Assembly: GCA_003511825.1 (NCBI GenBank)
Contig: DOIU01000004.1
Coordinates: 1 to 10,258 of the forward strand
Source of the DNA: Gammaproteobacteria bacterium
Lineage (GTDB): Bacteria > Pseudomonadota > Gammaproteobacteria > Granulosicoccales > Granulosicoccaceae
Direction: 5' to 3'
DNA: 10,258 nt
Shown: positions 6,776 through 10,258 of the stretch, piece after piece
How the letters are laid out: each line of letters opens with the position of its first letter
Numbering within the stretch: the stretch's first letter is position 1
Notes under the pieces: generated by a model
The model's input: only the letters and a program-made list of their open reading frames with translations
Told to the model about the DNA's origin: nothing
Database searches by the model: none
Translations under genes and position numbers: made by a program

Positions 6776-8278
6776 ATGGCTGAACACATATTGGCAATAG
6801 ACCAAGGCACCACATCATCTCGCGCCATCATTTTCGATAAAAACATCCGCGCGATCGCGAGCAGTCAGGAGGAGTTTACCCAGCACTTTCCGCAATCCGG
6901 CCGGGTTGAACACGCGCCTGAGGATTTGTGGTCAACCACCTTGCGCAGTTGCCATGCGGCGCTGGAAAGCGCCAAGCTCAAACCTGCCGACCTTCGCGCT
7001 ATCGGCATCACCAATCAGCGAGAAACGACACTGGTTTGGGATCGGCATACCGGTGAGCCCATCTATCGCGCCATTGTCTGGCAAGATCGGCGCACCGCGC
7101 GATGGTGTGAGCAACGCCGGGCGACGGTCGACGAATCGCGTATTCGCGGCAAAACCGGTCTGCTGCTCGACCCGTATTTCTCCGCCAGCAAAATCGCGTG
7201 GATACTCGACAACGTCGACGGCGCGCGCGCTCGGGCTGAAGCGGGCGATCTGGTGTTTGGCACCGTCGATACCTGGCTGATTTGGCACCTGACCGGTGGC
7301 CGACACGTGACAGATGCCACCAACGCCGCGCGGACATTGCTGTACAACATTCGCGATGGACATTGGGACGATGAATTGCTCAGCGTGTTCGACATCCCAC
7401 GCAGCATGCTGCCCGATGTCTTGGACTGCGCCGCCGACTTCGGGACCACACAGCCCTCCATATTGGGTGCCGAAATCCCAGTCTGTGGCGTCGCCGGCGA
7501 CCAACAGGCGGCCACCGTTGGTCAAGCCTGCTTCGCACCGGGCATGCTCAAATCCACCTACGGGACAGGCACGTTCGCGGTGCTCAATACCGGCGACGAA
7601 ATCGTCACCTCCACAAACCGCCTGCTCAGCACCATCGCGTACCAATTCGACGGCAAACCCGTTTACGCGCTGGAAGGATCAATTTTTGTCGCCGGTGCCG
7701 CGGTGCAATGGTTGAGGGACGGGCTTGGCATTATCAATCAAGCCTCGGAGACAGGCCCGCTCGCTCGCCAAGCTGACCCAACCCAACAAGTCTACCTGGT
7801 ACCTGCGTTCACCGGCCTGGGCGCACCTTACTGGGACGCGGACGCGCGCGGCGCCATTTACGGCCTGACCCGCAACACAGGCCCCGCCGAAATCGCCCGC
7901 GCAACCCTTGACGCTGTCGCCTATCAGACGCGCGACCTGATTGAAGCCATGCGCAAAGACTGGCAAAGCGCCGGCGGCCTGAGTGAAGCCATGGTGCTCC
8001 GGGTTGATGGCGGCATGGTACAGAGCAACCAGACCCTGCAAGGCATTGCCGATATCCTCGGCACCGCCGTCGATCGCCCCGAAATTATCGAGACCACCGC
8101 ACTCGGCGCGGCCTACCTCGCCGGGTTACACAGCGGCCTCTATCCAGCGCCCGACGACTTTGCCCGACAATGGCGCTGCGAACGCCGGTTTGAGCCACAG
8201 ATTGATCAGGCCACACGAGATGCGCGCTACGCCGGCTGGTTGGATTGCGTGCAACGCACGCTGAGCGGCTCAAGCTAA
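6776..8278 (+). CDS. glpK: Glycerol kinase
   Basis: ATP-dependent phosphorylation of glycerol to glycerol-3-phosphate in the cytoplasm. At 500 aa it matches the FGGY-kinase length (E. coli 502). The N-terminal phosphate-binding stretch IDQGTTSSRA is at 9-18. Glycerol-contacting residues by analogy are R82-E83 (NQRETT), Y134 and the catalytic base D242 (AGDQQAA, 240-246). The second-domain motif YGTGTF (262-267) and the FGGY-type segment VDGGMVQSN (410-418) are present. The E. coli allosteric loop GGTRIP is replaced by LGAEIP (230-235), with Glu in place of the arginine, so inhibition by fructose-1,6-bisphosphate is unlikely. The start ATG has AGGAGG 9 nt upstream. It is divergent from the ABC operon, so uptake and trapping of glycerol share a control region; no glpF is seen beside it. 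Confidence 0.96.
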   Translation: MAEHILAIDQGTTSSRAIIFDKNIRAIASSQEEFTQHFPQSGRVEHAPEDLWSTTLRSCHAALESAKLKPADLRAIGITNQRETTLVWDRHTGEPIYRAIVWQDRRTARWCEQRRATVDESRIRGKTGLLLDPYFSASKIAWILDNVDGARARAEAGDLVFGTVDTWLIWHLTGGRHVTDATNAARTLLYNIRDGHWDDELLSVFDIPRSMLPDVLDCAADFGTTQPSILGAEIPVCGVAGDQQAATVGQACFAPGMLKSTYGTGTFAVLNTGDEIVTSTNRLLSTIAYQFDGKPVYALEGSIFVAGAAVQWLRDGLGIINQASETGPLARQADPTQQVYLVPAFTGLGAPYWDADARGAIYGLTRNTGPAEIARATLDAVAYQTRDLIEAMRKDWQSAGGLSEAMVLRVDGGMVQSNQTLQGIADILGTAVDRPEIIETTALGAAYLAGLHSGLYPAPDDFARQWRCERRFEPQIDQATRDARYAGWLDCVQRTLSGSS

Positions 8279-8295
8279 TTCACTCACCCTCGCGG

Positions 8296-8324
8296 GTGTA
8301 CTCTGCCGAGATACGCGGTAGAAT
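8296..8324 (+). promoter_or_regulatory. Possible promoter for rsmA
   Basis: TAGAAT (8319-8324) matches 5 of 6 bases of the -10 consensus. The -35 region at 17 nt (GTGTAC) is poor. It falls in the 140-bp gap after glpK and would allow rsmA to be transcribed apart from glycerol control. A short CACCC-TCGC-GGGTG hairpin (8282-8295) precedes it but has no T-run. Confidence 0.3.
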
Positions 8325-8359
8325 TCACCCGCCAGCCACCGCCAACGCCGGGTCACGCC

Positions 8360-8422
8360 ATGCCTTCTATCACCATCGCACAAGCCGACGCGGTGCGAGA
8401 CACCCATAAGACAAGCCTGTGA
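8360..8422 (+). CDS. Possible 20-codon leader ORF overlapping the rsmA start
   Basis: ATG at 8360 opens a frame encoding MPSITIAQADAVRDTHKTSL, whose TGA overlaps the rsmA GTG as GTGA. Neither start has a clear Shine-Dalgarno. The overlap is the arrangement used for translational coupling, so this could be a leader that feeds ribosomes to rsmA. I recognise no homology in so short a peptide, and chance is a serious alternative. Confidence 0.25.
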   Translation: MPSITIAQADAVRDTHKTSL

Positions 8423-9189
8423 ATCATCGCCCTCGCAAGCGCTTCGGCCAGAATTTCCTGCACGACCCGAATATCATCAACCGCATCGTGTCCGTGATCG
8501 CCCCTAAGCCCGCGGACAATCTGATTGAAATCGGCCCGGGACAAGGCGCACTGACTTTTCCGGTACTGAGCCGCTGCGGCCAACTGCGCGCCATAGAACT
8601 TGACCGGGATTTGGCCGCGTGGCTCCGTGAACAATCACCCGCACACGGGGAGCTGGAATTGCTGAGTGCTGACGCACTGAAAACAGATTTCAGCCCATTT
8701 GGCGATGCCCAGCGCATCATCGGCAATTTGCCCTATAACATCTCCTCACCACTGTTGTTCCATTTGCTGCGTTTTAAATCGCAGATTCGCGATATGCACT
8801 TCATGCTACAAAAGGAAGTTGTGCAACGGATGGCCGCGCCCGCCGGCTCCAAGACCTACGGGCGACTGTCCGTTATGATTCAAGCGCACTGCCGCGTGGA
8901 AAAACTACTGGATGTACCGCCCGGTGCATTTAACCCACCGCCGGCGGTCGATTCGGCGGTGGTACGCATGGTCCCACTCGCGGCCGATGACGTGCCGCCG
9001 CACCACCCGACACACTTCGCAGACGTGGTTGCTCGCGCCTTCGCACAGCGGCGTAAAACCCTGCGCAATACCTTACGTGGCTTGCTCACTGCGGAAGACA
9101 TGGAAGCCCTCGGTATTGACCCAGGCGCCCGCGCTGAAACCCTATCGGTGAGCGACTTCGCTGCATTATCGCTGCGAGTCAATCCCTGA
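8419..9189 (+). CDS. rsmA: 16S rRNA dimethyladenosine methyltransferase RsmA (KsgA)
   Basis: Uses S-adenosylmethionine to dimethylate the two adjacent adenines in the helix 45 loop of 16S rRNA (A1518 and A1519 in E. coli), a late step in 30S assembly. The protein is 256 aa, slightly shorter than E. coli KsgA (273). Visible hallmarks are the N-terminal RKRFGQNFLHD (6-16), SAM-binding motif I GPGQGALT (39-46), an acidic motif II residue E60, motif III SADAL (83-87), catalytic motif IV NLPY (103-106) and the C-terminal RRKTLRNTL (211-219). The start is GTG at 8419, which places the family N-terminus correctly; no good Shine-Dalgarno precedes it. The usual gammaproteobacterial partners pdxA (upstream) and apaG/apaH (downstream) are absent: here glpK precedes it and a convergent two-component system follows. 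Confidence 0.95.
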   Translation: MNHRPRKRFGQNFLHDPNIINRIVSVIAPKPADNLIEIGPGQGALTFPVLSRCGQLRAIELDRDLAAWLREQSPAHGELELLSADALKTDFSPFGDAQRIIGNLPYNISSPLLFHLLRFKSQIRDMHFMLQKEVVQRMAAPAGSKTYGRLSVMIQAHCRVEKLLDVPPGAFNPPPAVDSAVVRMVPLAADDVPPHHPTHFADVVARAFAQRRKTLRNTLRGLLTAEDMEALGIDPGARAETLSVSDFAALSLRVNP

Positions 9190-9199
9190 CACGGCTCCA

Positions 9200-9211
9200 G
9201 ATACATGTATC
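9200..9211. repeat. Perfect 12-bp palindrome in the convergent gap
   Basis: GATACATGTATC is a perfect palindrome 10 nt after the rsmA stop, in the 90-bp gap before the end of the response regulator gene. There is no loop and no T-run, so it is not a standard terminator. A second small hairpin (TGCAG/CTGCA, 9264-9279) lies next to the regulator's stop codon. No clear terminator was found for either converging gene. Confidence 0.4.
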
Positions 9212-9279
9212 AGCCTTCGGTCTCGCATCAGCCCCCCAAGATAGACCAGGATCAGAAGCGGATTGCAGGTGAGGCTGCA

Positions 9280-9990
9280 TCAATCTACCAGCCTTTGAGG
9301 CATGCCTACAAATTTGTAGCCCACGCCATAGTGAGTGATGATTAAACGGGGGATTTGAGGAGAGACTTCAAGCTTTTTGCGGAGCTTCAACACATGATTA
9401 TCTACCGTACGTGTTGTCTTTTCACCACCGACACCCCAAACAGTCGCCAACAGATGCTCTCTTGACAACACCTTACCCTCGTTCTGCACAAAACAGTTGA
9501 GTAATTCAAGCTCTTTTGTGGTGAAATCGACAACCTCGTCTCCCCGCATCACAAGATGCTCATCAAAGCGAATGACAAAATCTCCGATCTGATATCGCAA
9601 GCCATGTAGCTTTATTTCAAACCGACGCAATAAGGCCTTTATTCGCGCAATTAACTCCTGAACCCCAAATGGCTTGGTCACATAGTCATCCGCACCAATT
9701 TCCAAACCGAGTACTTTATCGACTTCACTTCCTCGCGCAGAAATCATAATAATGGGTATGTAACTTTCTTGAGCACGAACACGCGCGCAAACCTCGATAC
9801 CACCTAACCCTGGTAGCATAATATCGAGCAGCACCAGATCCGGCTGAAATCGCGCAAAGTACGCCAACCCCGTCTCCCCATCATTCACAGTGAGTACGTT
9901 ATAGCCCTCAAATTCGAGATTGTCTTTCAGGACGCGCCGCATGTGGACGTCATCTTCAATCACAAGTATCGTCTTCTCTTTACGTATCAT
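9280..9990 (-). CDS. OmpR/PhoB-family two-component response regulator
   Basis: A 236 aa DNA-binding response regulator. The receiver domain (about 6-117) has the acidic pocket E12-D13-D14, the phosphoacceptor D56 in LLDIMLPG, the switch S84 and the invariant K106 (TKPF). The C-terminal winged helix (about 134-228) has the transactivation-loop and recognition-helix text ending TRTVDNHVLKLRKKL, then the wing THYGVGYKF. The ATG at 9990 is preferred because AGGAG lies 5 nt upstream; the GTG at 9996 lies on top of that Shine-Dalgarno. It overlaps the kinase gene by 11 nt, so the pair is co-transcribed and probably coupled. The partner makes it half of a complete system, but target genes and signal cannot be read from the sequence. 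GC content looks visibly lower here than in glpK. Confidence 0.93.
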   Translation of the reverse strand: MIRKEKTILVIEDDVHMRRVLKDNLEFEGYNVLTVNDGETGLAYFARFQPDLVLLDIMLPGLGGIEVCARVRAQESYIPIIMISARGSEVDKVLGLEIGADDYVTKPFGVQELIARIKALLRRFEIKLHGLRYQIGDFVIRFDEHLVMRGDEVVDFTTKELELLNCFVQNEGKVLSREHLLATVWGVGGEKTTRTVDNHVLKLRKKLEVSPQIPRLIITHYGVGYKFVGMPQRLVD

Positions 9991-10258
9991 GCTCACTCCT
10001 TTGAAGCGGCAAACTCACGAGAATAACCGTGCCAACACCCACGTTACTCAGCGCACTTACAGAGCCACCATGGGCTTCGACGGTATGCTTGACAAGAGGT
10101 AACCCAATTCCTGACCCTATGTACAAATTTGACAAACGTTTATAGGACTCAAAAATGGCCTGCAAGTCTTTAGTCCCTATACCGATACCAGAATCTTGGA
10201 TTTTAAACTCAAGCGTATCATCAACCCTCTTAAGAGTCATAAGAATAACCTTAACTAC
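9980..10258 (-). CDS. Sensor histidine kinase, C-terminal ATPase part (cut by window edge)
   Basis: Only the last 92 residues lie inside the window; the gene continues beyond the right edge. They form the end of a HATPase_c domain: G1 box DSGIGIG (22-28), F box around F36 (IFESYKRL), G2 box GSGIGLPLVK (48-57) and the closing EAHGG and GVGTVILVSLP elements. The N box, the phosphoaccepting His domain and any membrane or sensor part are out of view, so the input signal is unknown. The stop TAA lies 11 nt inside the response regulator gene, and its last codons supply that gene's Shine-Dalgarno. The TLEFKIQDSGIGI style, with FESYKR, resembles HPK1-type hybrid or PAS-containing kinases, but I cannot tell which. 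Confidence 0.9.
   Translation of the reverse strand, partial: VVKVILMTLKRVDDTLEFKIQDSGIGIGTKDLQAIFESYKRLSNLYIGSGIGLPLVKHTVEAHGGSVSALSNVGVGTVILVSLPLQRSEHDT

Noticed and set aside
6624..6818. Minus-strand 64-codon frame in the glpK leader
   Set aside because: It runs across the glpK ribosome site and the predicted operator, has no Shine-Dalgarno worth noting and no recognisable content.
6932..7645. Minus-strand open frame of 237 codons inside glpK
   Set aside because: It lies wholly within the strongly supported glycerol kinase gene and shows arbitrary composition with no domain.
8282..8295. CACCC-TCGC-GGGTG hairpin as the glpK terminator
   Set aside because: The stem is only 5 bp and there is no T-run after it; too weak to call a terminator.
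9264..9279. TGCAG/CTGCA hairpin as a terminator for the response regulator gene
   Set aside because: The stem is 5 bp and it lacks a following U-run in either direction.
1..10258. CRISPR arrays, tRNA or rRNA genes, insertion sequences
   Set aside because: No regularly spaced repeats, no cloverleaf-like or rRNA text and no transposase reading frames were seen.

Overview
The window reads as part of a proteobacterial chromosome, most likely gammaproteobacterial. That call rests on overall protein resemblance (RsmA, GlpK, GlpR) and moderately high GC, not on a phylogeny, so it is tentative. Nothing mobile, no rRNA or tRNA gene and no CRISPR array was seen.

The main content is a glycerol uptake and activation locus built around a shared divergent promoter region (6486-6775). 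Leftward on the minus strand run six genes: glpV (periplasmic glycerol-binding protein), glpR (DeoR-family repressor), glpS and glpT (two different ABC ATPases), glpP and glpQ (two permeases). Except for the glpV-glpR gap, the junctions are 4-nt or 1-nt overlaps or a 2-nt gap, so this is a tightly coupled operon. A strong Shine-Dalgarno at the left edge shows that it continues beyond the window. Rightward on the plus strand lies glpK (glycerol kinase). Together these import glycerol by an ATP-driven route of the Rhizobium GlpSTPQV type rather than by a GlpF channel, and phosphorylate it to glycerol-3-phosphate, the expected effector of GlpR. A glycerol-3-phosphate dehydrogenase (glpD) is not in view.

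Downstream of glpK, and probably separately transcribed, is rsmA (ksgA), the 16S rRNA dimethyladenosine methyltransferase. It starts with GTG and overlaps a possible 20-codon leader ORF. Converging on it from the right edge is a two-component system: the C-terminal ATPase end of a histidine kinase, cut by the window, and an OmpR/PhoB-type response regulator.

The most interesting signals are a reciprocal asymmetry of the ABC motifs in GlpS and GlpT, which predicts one consensus and one degenerate ATP site; repeated, roughly helically phased CGAAC half-sites between glpV and glpK; a GC-rich hairpin after the binding-protein gene; and a glycerol kinase lacking the arginine of the E. coli fructose-1,6-bisphosphate loop. 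I found no clearly undescribed system; the glycerol ABC system itself belongs to a known type.
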